From: an uncultured Pseudomonadota bacterium
Lineage (GTDB): Bacteria; Myxococcota_A; Polyangia; HGW-17
NCBI GenBank assembly: GCA_938004375.1
Contig: CALKWH010000305.1
Coordinates: forward strand, 1-18,726
Direction: 5' to 3'
DNA: 18,726 nucleotides
In this document: piece after piece, positions 1-6,734 of the stretch
How positions within the stretch are numbered: the first letter of the stretch is position 1
How the letters are laid out: each line of letters starts with the position of its first letter
Translations under genes and position numbers: made by a program
Notes under the pieces: model-generated
Database searches by the model: none
What the model was told of the DNA's origin: nothing
What the model saw: only the letters and a program-made list of their open reading frames with translations

Positions 1-1065
1 CGCGCTCCAGGTCACCACGCGGATGTTTTGGCCGCTGGACTCGAAGCGGGCGGTGAGCCGCGCGGCCACGGCGTCGGCCACGTCCATGTCGCGCAGGCGC
101 ATCTCGATGCCGAAAACGGTCTCGCCGGAGTCGGCGAGCTTGGGGTTGAACGAGTACGAGATGTCCAGGTGGACGTAGGCGAGCTTCTGGTCGTATTCCT
201 CGAAGCCGGCGAAGAAGATGCCGACGACGCACATGTCCAGGTTCTGCACGGCGGGGGCCACCTGGCTGGTGTCCATCGCCATGCCGAACGACGACATGGG
301 CGACAGCAGCGTCACGGAGTCCCCGACCCGCACGCCCATGCGGCGGGCGAGCCCGGAGCCGAGAATGATGCCCGGCCAGGCATGGTCCTGCTGCCGGCAG
401 TAGTCGTCGCCGGAGGCCGGCGCGACGGCCTTCGCGTCCTCGACGGTCTCCTCGGAGTCGTCGGTCACGACCGCGACGGCGGGGCGAAAGTCCCGGTTGC
501 GCTCCAGGGCGAAGATGTCGCCCTCGAGGAGGTGCCGGGGCAGGTCGAGCACGCGGGAGGCCAGTGAAGGGGAGATCCCCTTGACCAGCACGCCGCTGTG
601 CCGGCCGCCTCGCACGACGAGCATCTCGTTGAGGTTGAAGGGAGCCGCCTCGATCACGTCCGCGTCTTCCCGGGCGATCCCCAGGGTCTTCTCGGGATCC
701 GGGAACGTGGCCCCCTGGGGCATCAGTAGGATGTGACCGTTGACGCCCAATATCTTCTCCTTGAATTCCCGCTGGAACCCGGAGGAGACGGACCAGACCA
801 GCGTGAGGACGGTGGTGCCCAAAAGCACGCTGGAGATGGAGATGGTGGTGAACACCGAGAAGAACCGGAGCAGAGCGAAGACGCTGGTGCCCAGCAGGCC
901 GACCCCGAATAGGATGGCGCCGATGAACTGATACCAGCTCGGCCCGGTGAAGAACAGCGCGATGTTCAGGATCGCGAAGAGGAGAAAGGCGAAGAAGAGC
1001 GCGGCGAAGAGCCGGCTGCGCCTGGGGTTGTAGAGATACCGCCAGCTGGTGAACAGTTCGAACAT
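1..1065 (-). CDS. LolC/LolE-type ABC transporter permease, 3' end cut by window edge
   Basis: This is the N-terminal 355 residues of an inner-membrane permease of the FtsX/MacB superfamily, closest to LolC/LolE, which release outer-membrane lipoproteins to the carrier LolA. The gene starts at the ATG at 1065 and is still open at position 1. The N-terminus reads MFELFTSWRYLYNPRRSR. Residues 68-107 (FFSVFTTISIS, then SGFQREFKEKILGVNGH) match the LolC/E first helix and the start of the periplasmic domain. The motif SGLARRMGVRVGDSVTL lies near residues 237-253, and a VTW motif at the cut edge is also LolC-like. Unlike short LolC proteins, about 50 extra residues (19-66) form a hydrophobic hairpin before the canonical first helix. 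It follows the signal peptidase-like gene by 6 bases and has no clear ribosome binding site, so coupled translation is likely. LolC and LolE cannot be separated on this fragment. Confidence 0.85.
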   Translation of the reverse strand, partial: MFELFTSWRYLYNPRRSRLFAALFFAFLLFAILNIALFFTGPSWYQFIGAILFGVGLLGTSVFALLRFFSVFTTISISSVLLGTTVLTLVWSVSSGFQREFKEKILGVNGHILLMPQGATFPDPEKTLGIAREDADVIEAAPFNLNEMLVVRGGRHSGVLVKGISPSLASRVLDLPRHLLEGDIFALERNRDFRPAVAVVTDDSEETVEDAKAVAPASGDDYCRQQDHAWPGIILGSGLARRMGVRVGDSVTLLSPMSSFGMAMDTSQVAPAVQNLDMCVVGIFFAGFEEYDQKLAYVHLDISYSFNPKLADSGETVFGIEMRLRDMDVADAVAARLTARFESSGQNIRVVTWSA

Positions 1066-1071
1066 GCGAGG

Positions 1072-2133
1072 TTAACCGCCCGTGAGGCCGATCCGGTGCC
1101 AGGCGACGCCGCGCGTCGGGTGGCGGGACCACAGGATGACCAGCGGCGTCCCGGCCACATCGGACGCGCGCACTCTCAGCCAGGCGCTTTGTAGCACGAA
1201 CTGACGCAGATCGCTCAATAAAAACAGTTCCCCCGGCCCCACCTGGAAGACGAGCTCCCGGTACGTCGAGGCGGGGCCATCCTCGACCGTGGCGATGGGG
1301 TACGATCTTCCGGTCGGGCCGCGCCGCTCCTCGTGGAAGGTGCAGCGCTGCGCGCGTCCGTCTGGCAGCGTCCACACGCAGAACTCGTCACGCTGCTCCG
1401 ACACGGGGGCGGCGTCGGCGCGATCGGTGCGGTAGAGAATCCGGCCCCGCTCGTCGACCTCCACCTCCACGCGCTCTCCCGGCAGACCGGCGACCCGCAT
1501 GACGCGGGGGCCGTCCCCGGTCAGGAGACCGACGAGCGCCCCGTGACCGGGCGACCCTCCGTACGCCCAGGGGAGCCAGGCTCCCCGGCGCACTCCCAGC
1601 ACCACGTCCCCGGGCTGGGTGAACGAGGTGTCGGCATGTCCCGGCAGCTCGTAGACGAAGAAGGCCTGGCAGAACCACAGCGCGGGCAGCACCTGCAGGG
1701 CGGCGAAAACCGGGATCACCCGGACCACGGGGCGCAGCGGCCGCGTCCGTCCGGCGAGCCAGGCGTCGGCCACGCAGGCGAGCTTCGCCACGGCGCCGAA
1801 CCAGAAGACCGGACCCAGCAGGGACGGGGCCGCCCCCAGGAGCGCCAGCGGCAGCATCACGAGGAACGGGCCGGCCAGGAGCCCGGCGAACAGCGCGACG
1901 AACAGCAGGTCCACGCTGTGGATCCACACGGCGGCGACGAGGAACCCGGCCGCGAGCCCCGCCCAGCCGACCCCCCGGGCGCGCTGGCCGGCCGCGTACT
2001 GCCCCAGACCGGAGAACAGCAGGGACCAGCCCGCGGCGATCCAGGCGCTGCGGGAGGAACCGTATCGATGAATGAGGTCGGCCGCGTGCGTGGCCAGGCG
2101 GAGATCCATCCGCCAGCGGGGGGGGGCCTTCAT
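1072..2133 (-). CDS. Signal peptidase I-like membrane protein lacking catalytic Ser and Lys
   Basis: This 353-residue protein has a hydrophobic N-terminal half (helices roughly at 31-45, 53-72, 76-100, 104-121 and 138-160) with a GLGQYAAGQ motif. Its C-terminal half follows the signal peptidase I (S26) fold: PGDVVLG at 174-180, RVMRVAGLPGERV at 210-222, and SDLRQFVLQSAWLRV near 307-321 followed by ASDVAGTPLVILWS. These match boxes C, D and E. By alignment the nucleophilic serine is replaced by Ala167 (ADTSFTQPGD against SMxPTxxPGD). The general-base lysine of KRxxGxPGD is replaced by Met212, and box E has lost its GDNRxNS core. It is therefore probably not a protease and may be a structural or binding homologue. 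The start overlaps a run of nine C bases on the coding strand. A second in-frame ATG lies at 2109. The gene begins 4 bases after the upstream stop codon. Confidence 0.75.
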   Translation of the reverse strand: MKAPPRWRMDLRLATHAADLIHRYGSSRSAWIAAGWSLLFSGLGQYAAGQRARGVGWAGLAAGFLVAAVWIHSVDLLFVALFAGLLAGPFLVMLPLALLGAAPSLLGPVFWFGAVAKLACVADAWLAGRTRPLRPVVRVIPVFAALQVLPALWFCQAFFVYELPGHADTSFTQPGDVVLGVRRGAWLPWAYGGSPGHGALVGLLTGDGPRVMRVAGLPGERVEVEVDERGRILYRTDRADAAPVSEQRDEFCVWTLPDGRAQRCTFHEERRGPTGRSYPIATVEDGPASTYRELVFQVGPGELFLLSDLRQFVLQSAWLRVRASDVAGTPLVILWSRHPTRGVAWHRIGLTGG

Positions 2134-2137
2134 GGAA

Positions 2138-2794
2138 TCAGTCCAGGTGGAACTCGACCTTGAGCAGGGCCTCTCCCTTGGGGGTGACGTGGTATTCCTT
2201 GGCGCCCTTGCGGCTCTCGGCGCGGTCGCGCACCTTGATCATGCCCGTGTCCATGCCCTTCTGCTGGATCACCTTGCGCACGTTCTGCGGCAGAATGTGG
2301 TAACCGGTCAGGTCTCCCATCTCGGAGACCTCCTGCGGGGACATCCACTTGCGATCCGAGAGGACCATCAGGTACAGGACCTTGAGAAACTGGTTGCGGG
2401 AGAAGACCTGCGTGAGCAGCTCGTCGGGGAGCGCCTCGAGCTGGTCCTTCAGCGCGGAGCCCTCGGATCGGGTCGGCGCGGAGCGCTCCGCCCTGGCCTT
2501 CGCGGGCGCGGGGGACCTGGCATCCACCTCATCCACGGCAGGCACCTCGACGGGAACGGTCGGCGTCACCGGTGGGCAGCAGCAGGGGGCCTCCTCGGCC
2601 GGGTTCCCCAGGCTGCCGATCAGCGGCTCCAGCTTCTCCTTGATGCCGGGCACGTACTTCTCGGCCATGTCCAGAAACTCGACCGCCTTCTCGGTGAGCT
2701 TCACGGCGATTCGACATCCTGTCTCCAGCCCTTTTTCGAGCGCCTTGTCCCGGATCTCCATCCACTGATTCATGTTCGGAAAGTTCTCCATCAT
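2138..2794 (-). CDS. Hypothetical protein with C-terminal winged-helix-like domain
   Basis: I do not recognise this 218-residue protein as a named family. The N-terminal third (residues 1-62) is predicted helical and amphipathic. A low-complexity Pro/Ala linker follows, opening with three consecutive cysteines (71-73). The C-terminal part (about 112-218) looks like a winged helix: helices at 114-147, a MSPQEVSEMGDLTGYHI segment resembling a recognition region, a QNVRKVIQQKGM helix, and a wing ending YHVTPKGEALLKV, typical of MarR/PadR-like folds. A role in DNA binding or protein interaction is inferred. The ATG at 2794 has an AGGTG ribosome binding site 6 bases upstream. A second ATG directly follows it. 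A likely promoter sits in the gap upstream. The gene leads into the signal peptidase-like and LolC/E-type genes, so it may regulate them. Confidence 0.7.
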   Translation of the reverse strand: MMENFPNMNQWMEIRDKALEKGLETGCRIAVKLTEKAVEFLDMAEKYVPGIKEKLEPLIGSLGNPAEEAPCCCPPVTPTVPVEVPAVDEVDARSPAPAKARAERSAPTRSEGSALKDQLEALPDELLTQVFSRNQFLKVLYLMVLSDRKWMSPQEVSEMGDLTGYHILPQNVRKVIQQKGMDTGMIKVRDRAESRKGAKEYHVTPKGEALLKVEFHLD

Positions 2795-2820
2795 GGAAAC
2801 ACCTGCCCTTCGTGTAAGTC

Positions 2821-2855
2821 AGCCCAGACTAAACACATTTGCCGCACGGCGTCAA
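2821..2855 (-). promoter_or_regulatory. Candidate sigma-70 promoter for the winged-helix/SPase-like/LolC genes
   Basis: On the minus strand TTGACG (2850-2855) is followed by a 16-base spacer and TTTAGT (2828-2833), with transcription expected near 2821, 27 bases before the ATG at 2794. A second TTGACG copy lies just upstream at 2857-2862, giving a 7-base direct repeat. The -10 box matches only four of six positions, so this is a moderate prediction. Confidence 0.4.
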
Positions 2856-2858
2856 CCG

Positions 2859-3608
2859 TCAACGGGACACGGAGAATTCACAGGACACCACGGCCTTCAC
2901 CGTCTTCTCGATGGTCGAGGTGTCGTAGGAGCCGGAGTCCGAGACCTCGGTGGAGGCGGGCGCGGTGATCTGGAAGATGCCCTGAGAGACGGAGACCAGG
3001 GCGCCGACGCCCGTGCCGGTGTTCTCGGCCAGGGAACGGGCCCGCTCGAGGGCGTTGTGCATGGCGCGGCCCAGCAGATCCAGTTTCATTTTTTCAAGTC
3101 CGCTGAAGGTGTAGCGGGCCGGGTGGGCGCGGAACTCCAGCCCGTGCTTGATCAACTCGGGGGACTGACGCGCGATCTGATCGACCTTGCTGACCTCGCG
3201 GGACTGGAGCTCGACCGACTGGCGCAGCACGAAGGCCTCGATCACCGGCGTGGGATTTCCGCGCTCATCGAGGCGGGACAGGCTCTCGAGCTGGACCGGA
3301 TGGAAGATGACCTTCGTCTCGGGCGAAAAGCCGTATTGTTTGATCATGTCATGGACGAGCATGCGTCGGCTCTCGAGGGCCAGATAGCCCTCCTTGAGGT
3401 CGGCCGCGCGGACCACCCACTCCCCGCTCCAACTCGCCTGGTCGGCAATCACCTGCTGTTCGGCGGTCCCCTTGACGCGTATCACCCGCTGCTGCTTCAT
3501 TCCCAGCAGGGCGTTCCCGATGAAGACCGACGAGACGATCAGTCCCGCCGCCAGGCAGATTCCCAGCACGATCAGCCCGATTTTTCCGTCCTGCCTGGAC
3601 TCGCTCAT
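2859..3608 (-). CDS. SIMPL (DUF541) domain membrane-anchored protein
   Basis: This is a 249-residue protein with one N-terminal membrane helix (about residues 10-32, GLIVLGICLAAGLIVSSVFI) and a SIMPL domain outside the membrane. The domain opens with IRVKGTAEQQVIADQASWSG, the usual SIMPL entry pattern, and ends with VVSCEFSV. SIMPL proteins are periplasmic or envelope-associated, form oligomers in the cases studied, and mostly lack a known biochemical role. The start is set at the ATG at 3608 because AAGGAGG lies 5 bases upstream. An in-frame ATG at 3623 would place that site inside the gene and is less likely. The stop codon lies inside the promoter-like region of the next gene. It is separated from the four-paralog cluster by 244 bases, so co-transcription is uncertain. 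Confidence 0.85.
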   Translation of the reverse strand: MSESRQDGKIGLIVLGICLAAGLIVSSVFIGNALLGMKQQRVIRVKGTAEQQVIADQASWSGEWVVRAADLKEGYLALESRRMLVHDMIKQYGFSPETKVIFHPVQLESLSRLDERGNPTPVIEAFVLRQSVELQSREVSKVDQIARQSPELIKHGLEFRAHPARYTFSGLEKMKLDLLGRAMHNALERARSLAENTGTGVGALVSVSQGIFQITAPASTEVSDSGSYDTSTIEKTVKAVVSCEFSVSR

Positions 3609-3668
3609 GGAACCCTCCTTCACCGGCCGCCAGGGGCCGAAGCCGGGTGACTATACAATGAAAATCCC

Positions 3669-3690
3669 TCGAAATCGAAATCGAAATCGG
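3669..3690. repeat. (GAAATC)3 hexamer repeat, copy 1
   Basis: Three GAAATC units flanked by TC and GG stand out from the GC-rich surroundings. The same tract recurs 83 bases away at 3774-3793. Confidence 0.8.
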
Positions 3691-3773
3691 TCCAGATGGT
3701 TTTCGGAGTTGGCGCAGTTTCAAGTATCAAGTCATCGCCGACCTCGCCACCAAACCCTTAGATGGTCACGCAT

Positions 3774-3793
3774 GAAATCGAAATCGAAATCGG
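3774..3793. repeat. (GAAATC)3 hexamer repeat, copy 2
   Basis: Second copy of the tract, in the same orientation as the first and again ending in GG. With only two copies and no uniform spacers it is not a CRISPR array. Confidence 0.8.
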
Positions 3794-3852
3794 GAGACGG
3801 GCGTTCCCCGCTTCCGGGCAGGGGTCCCCGCCAATCGCCCGCATTGCCGGAC

Positions 3853-4626
3853 TCAGGGCTGAGGATCGCCGGGGGTCGTCGGACGGGGACGAGGGCGGTC
3901 ATCGGGGCGCGGGATGGGCTTCACCGGCGGGTGGGGCCGCATCTCGATGGGCGGCGGCTCCATCACCGGCTCCATCACCGGCTCCATGGGCGGCGGCGGC
4001 ATGGGCTCTTCGGGCGGCAGCGCGACGGGGGGGTGGTCGCGGACCTCCATAGGCGGCGGCGGCGGCGGATTGGGAGCGATGGGGGGCTGGTCGCGCACGT
4101 CGATGGGGGGCGGCTCCATCGGTTTGTCCGGGGGCGGCTTGTCGCAGCCGGAGACCCCCAGGAGGCCGGCCACGGCCATCCCGGCCACGGCAGCGGCCCG
4201 CGCCACGGGAGCGGCCGCGGCGATGGCGGGAGCGGCCGCGGCGACCGAGGGCGCGACGAAGTACTCCGGATCATGGGAGGCGGTCGTGAAGCCGTGGACG
4301 TGCAGGCGCAGCCGGCGGTCTCCCAGGGTGAGCTCGTCGCCGTCGAGGAGCACCACGGGTTTTTGCTCCTCCACCTCCACGAAGCGGCCGCCGCGGTGCA
4401 CACGCGCCCCCCCTGCGGCCCCCGGCTCCCGGTAGCACACCAATTTTTCATCCAGGGAGACCACCAACCGGATCGCGGCAGGCGCCCCGGAGCGCCACTC
4501 CACGATGCCGTCGGGCGTGAGCGCCAGCCCCGGCTGCAGACCGGTCAGCGCGCAGCAGCGCAGATACCGCCGATCCTCGGAGGCGGGGTGACAGTCCTCG
4601 ATGCACAGGGCGATGATGCGAGACAT
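3853..4626 (-). CDS. Paralog A4 of the radical SAM cluster: Cys motif, FHA-like domain, internal lipobox, Pro-rich tail
   Basis: This is the last and most divergent of four tandem paralogs, 257 residues long. The N-terminus carries IALCIEDCHP with Cys8, Cys12 and Cys24. Tyr is replaced by His in the CYP motif, and the following His-Glu is not conserved. Residues 25-112 form an FHA-like beta domain with GARVHRGGRFVEV and KPVVLLDGDELTLG. An Ala-rich hydrophobic segment (about 128-160) ends in LLGVSGC, a lipobox-like sequence with Cys161. The tail (162-257) is very proline-rich and holds three copies of the cluster motif: IDVRDQPP, MEVRDHPP and IEMRPHPP. A strong AGGAGG lies upstream of the ATG at 4626. 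A4 is most like A2 in its beta domain. It is probably a substrate of the radical SAM enzyme, though this is inferred only from context and shared motifs. Confidence 0.75.
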   Translation of the reverse strand: MSRIIALCIEDCHPASEDRRYLRCCALTGLQPGLALTPDGIVEWRSGAPAAIRLVVSLDEKLVCYREPGAAGGARVHRGGRFVEVEEQKPVVLLDGDELTLGDRRLRLHVHGFTTASHDPEYFVAPSVAAAAPAIAAAAPVARAAAVAGMAVAGLLGVSGCDKPPPDKPMEPPPIDVRDQPPIAPNPPPPPPMEVRDHPPVALPPEEPMPPPPMEPVMEPVMEPPPIEMRPHPPVKPIPRPDDRPRPRPTTPGDPQP

Positions 4627-4650
4627 GGAAAACTCTCCTCCTGGTGGCCG

Positions 4651-5289
4651 TCAGTTGGCCACGTCCGGCGGCTGGAACCGCGTCTCGATGGGCTCGGTCT
4701 TCTTCTCCGGCTCGGTCTCGGGCGGCTCCGGAACCGGCGCCGAGACCGGCGGGGGCGCGGCGGTGAGGACCCCGGGCTGCTCGTTCACGGGCTGCTCCCG
4801 CGGACAACCGGCGCCCGCCAGCGCAGTCACGGCGATCACGCCCGCTGCCGCGAGGCGGGCCCAGGTGTGCCGGGCGGGCTCATCGGCCGTGGCGCCGTTC
4901 TCGCCCGGCTGGAGGTAGCGCGGCTCGGCGGCCCCGGCGGCGACACCGTGCAGGTGGATCCGGTAGCAGCGACCCGGGTGGGCGAGGTAGTCGCCGTCCA
5001 CGAGGATGACCGGTCGGCCGGTCTCCAGTTCGACCCTGCGACTGGCGCGAGTGACGCGGGCCCCGGCGGGCATGCCCGGGTCGCGGATCACCCCCAGGCG
5101 CTCGTCCCCGGTCACGAAGAGGCGGCAGAACCCGGGAGCCCCGCCGTCCTCGTCGCGCCACAGGATCCGGCCGTCCGCGGCCAGCAACAGGCGGAACTCC
5201 GGGCCGGAGCCGGCCACGCAACGCAGATACCGGAGATGCTCGTGGACCGGGTAACAGTCCTCGACGCACAGCGCGATGGGGTTCGGCAT
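4651..5289 (-). CDS. Paralog A3 of the radical SAM cluster
   Basis: The protein is 212 residues long. It opens with IALCVEDCYPVHEHLRYLRC (Cys8, Cys12, Cys24), close to the family consensus. The FHA-like beta domain spans about 25-115 and includes GARVTRASRRVEL and RPVILVDGDYL, then GRCYRIHLHG. The hydrophobic stretch WARLAAAGVIAVTALAGAGC (143-162) looks like a signal-anchor with a lipobox ending at Cys162, but it is internal rather than N-terminal. The tail is Pro/Glu-rich and ends with a single IETRFQPP copy at the extreme C-terminus. After the cysteine, PVNEQP recalls SVNERP in A1. The ATG at 5289 has a GGAGG site 5 bases away that overlaps the TAG stop of A2, so A2 and A3 are probably translationally coupled. 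No function is known. Confidence 0.78.
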   Translation of the reverse strand: MPNPIALCVEDCYPVHEHLRYLRCVAGSGPEFRLLLAADGRILWRDEDGGAPGFCRLFVTGDERLGVIRDPGMPAGARVTRASRRVELETGRPVILVDGDYLAHPGRCYRIHLHGVAAGAAEPRYLQPGENGATADEPARHTWARLAAAGVIAVTALAGAGCPREQPVNEQPGVLTAAPPPVSAPVPEPPETEPEKKTEPIETRFQPPDVAN

Positions 5290-5298
5290 GGGAGCCTC

Positions 5299-6069
5299 CT
5301 ATTTCGTACCCGTGGGTGGCTTGGGCGGGGGGTTCGGCGCGATGGGCGGGGCCACCGCCGGCGGCACCGGACGCACCTCGATGGGCGCCTTCTTCATGTC
5401 CTTCCCGTCGTCGGGGACACCGGCGTCGGCCTTGGGAGGCGGTGGGGGCGGCGGGGGCGGCGGGGGCTCCGGCGCCACCTTGGGCGGCTCGTCGCGCACC
5501 TCCATGGGCGGCGGCGGCATGGACTCCTCCAGGGGCGGTTCTGGGGTCTGCTCCACCGCGGGCGGCTGGTCGCGCACCTCGATGGTCTTGGTGTCCTCGG
5601 CGGGGGGCCGGCTGCAGGCGGGCGCCGCGACCGTCCCGAGCACCAGGGCCCCGGCGGCGGCCAGGCGGGCCCACGTGGAGGACGCGGGCTCCTCGAAGTC
5701 CAGGTAGCGCGGTTCGGTGACCGCCGGGGCCTGCCCGTGCACGTGAAGCCGGTAGCAGTGACCGGACAACAGCAGGTAGTCGCCGTCGATCACGACGACC
5801 GGTTTATTCTCCTCGAGCGCCACCTCGCGTCCGGCGCGATGCACCCGCGCGCCCGCCGGGGCACCCGGGGGACGGAAACAGATCAACTTCTCGTCCGAGG
5901 AGACCCAGAGCTCGCACAGGACGGGCCCCTCCCCCTTCCACACGACCTCGCCGGCGGGCGTGATCGCCAGGCCCGGATCGACGCCGGTGATGGCGGTGCA
6001 GCGCAGGTAGCGCAGGCTCTCGTGGGGCGGATAGCAGTTCTCGATGCAGATGGCCAACGGTTTCGGCAT
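5299..6069 (-). CDS. Paralog A2 of the radical SAM cluster, polyproline tail
   Basis: The protein is 256 residues long. It starts at the ATG at 6069 with GGAGG 7 bases upstream. The reading frame is open further upstream, but that extension would overlap A1 and lacks the family N-terminus. Residues 5-24 read LAICIENCYPPHESLRYLRC with the three invariant cysteines (8, 12, 24). The FHA-like domain (25-112) has GARVHRAGREVAL, KPVVVIDGDYLLL and CYRLHVHG. The internal hydrophobic segment WARLAAAGALVLGTVAAPAC (133-152) ends in Cys152. The tail has three motif copies (IEVRDQPP, MEVRDEPP, IEVRPVPP) and a run of eleven prolines (202-212). Its beta domain pairs with A4, including SSDEKLICFRPPGAP against SLDEKLVCYREPGAA. 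It lies 41 bases after A1. Confidence 0.78.
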   Translation of the reverse strand: MPKPLAICIENCYPPHESLRYLRCTAITGVDPGLAITPAGEVVWKGEGPVLCELWVSSDEKLICFRPPGAPAGARVHRAGREVALEENKPVVVIDGDYLLLSGHCYRLHVHGQAPAVTEPRYLDFEEPASSTWARLAAAGALVLGTVAAPACSRPPAEDTKTIEVRDQPPAVEQTPEPPLEESMPPPPMEVRDEPPKVAPEPPPPPPPPPPPKADAGVPDDGKDMKKAPIEVRPVPPAVAPPIAPNPPPKPPTGTK

Positions 6070-6110
6070 GGTCAATCCTCCACGGGGCCCATCCCGGCCC
6101 CGGACGTCAC

Positions 6111-6725
6111 TTAAGGATAATTCGGATCCGGCGCGATCACGGGCGGCTCGTCCCGGACGTCGATCGGATCGACCTTGGTCTTGGGCTCCTTGCCCTCGGG
6201 CGGCTCCGGGCGCGGGGGTACGGGCTCGTCCCGTTGCACGTCCGGCCGCTCGTTCACGCTGCTCTCCTTCGGCGCACAGCCGATGCCTCCTGCGAACCCG
6301 GTCACCGCGATGAGCCCGGCGGCGGCGAACCGCGCCAGGGTGGAGGCGGCCGGCTCCTGCTCGTGCAGGAACGTCGGGACCGCGTGGCGCCGCGCCTCGC
6401 CGTGCACATGAATCTGGTAGCACCGGCCCGGCACCGCCAGGAAGTCCCCGTCGCACAGGATCACCGGCTTGCCCGGCGCGAGGTCCACGAACCGGCCGCC
6501 GCGATGCACCCGCCCCCCCGGCAGGCTGCCGGCGGTGGCCAGGCACGCCAGGCGGCCGTCCCCGGTCACCCGCAGCTCGCAGCACGACCCGGGCCCGGCG
6601 TCGACGACGCCCCCGGGTCCCACGTGGAGGCCGAGCTCCTGCACGACCGTGCACTGCAGATGGCGCAGCCCCTCATGGGCCGGATAGCAGTCCTCGAGAC
6701 AGATGGCGATGATCATCCCCGACAT
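6111..6725 (-). CDS. Paralog A1, first substrate-like gene after the radical SAM gene
   Basis: The protein is 204 residues long. The ATG at 6725 follows a perfect AGGAGG by 5 bases. That site overlaps the TAG stop of the radical SAM gene, and the two genes are only 9 bases apart. This is strong evidence for one transcript and coupled translation. The N-terminus has IAICLEDCYPAHEGLRHLQC (Cys9, Cys13, Cys25). The beta domain includes GGRVHRGGRFVDL, KPVILCDGDFLAV and GRCYQIHVHG. It carries more cysteines than its siblings (48, 49, 61, 91, 102). The hydrophobic segment (130-150) ends in FAGGIGC with Cys150. The tail is charged and Pro-rich and ends with one IDVRDEPP copy followed by VIAPDPNYP. 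It could be a modified substrate or a partner protein. Neither is proven. Confidence 0.78.
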   Translation of the reverse strand: MSGMIIAICLEDCYPAHEGLRHLQCTVVQELGLHVGPGGVVDAGPGSCCELRVTGDGRLACLATAGSLPGGRVHRGGRFVDLAPGKPVILCDGDFLAVPGRCYQIHVHGEARRHAVPTFLHEQEPAASTLARFAAAGLIAVTGFAGGIGCAPKESSVNERPDVQRDEPVPPRPEPPEGKEPKTKVDPIDVRDEPPVIAPDPNYP

Positions 6726-6734
6726 GAAAACCTC

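Larger units (their letters stand above)
3609..3852. other. Intergenic gap with hexamer repeats, no gene
   Basis: This 244-base gap separates paralog A4 from the SIMPL gene. It is visibly less GC-rich than its surroundings in its middle part. It holds two clusters of the hexamer GAAATC and a weak TATAGT -10-like box on the minus strand (3650-3655) upstream of the SIMPL gene, with no convincing -35. No hairpin followed by a T run was seen, so no terminator is called. Confidence 0.6.

Noticed and set aside
3669..3793. Hexamer tracts considered as a CRISPR array
   Set aside because: There are only two copies, the repeat is internally periodic, there is no spacer series and no cas gene is nearby.
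3394..6114. A 906-codon open frame on the plus strand, and similar long plus-strand frames at 6234-8768, 8135-9895, 10331-12484 and 12545-15271
   Set aside because: They are antisense to genes with clear families or paralogy, and their translations are His/Gly/Arg-rich without domains. Long antisense frames are expected in GC-rich DNA with strong third-position bias.
6070..6654. Upstream extension of the A2 reading frame, giving a 451-residue protein
   Set aside because: The extension is in the wrong frame across A1. The ATG at 6069 has a good ribosome binding site and matches the paralog N-termini.
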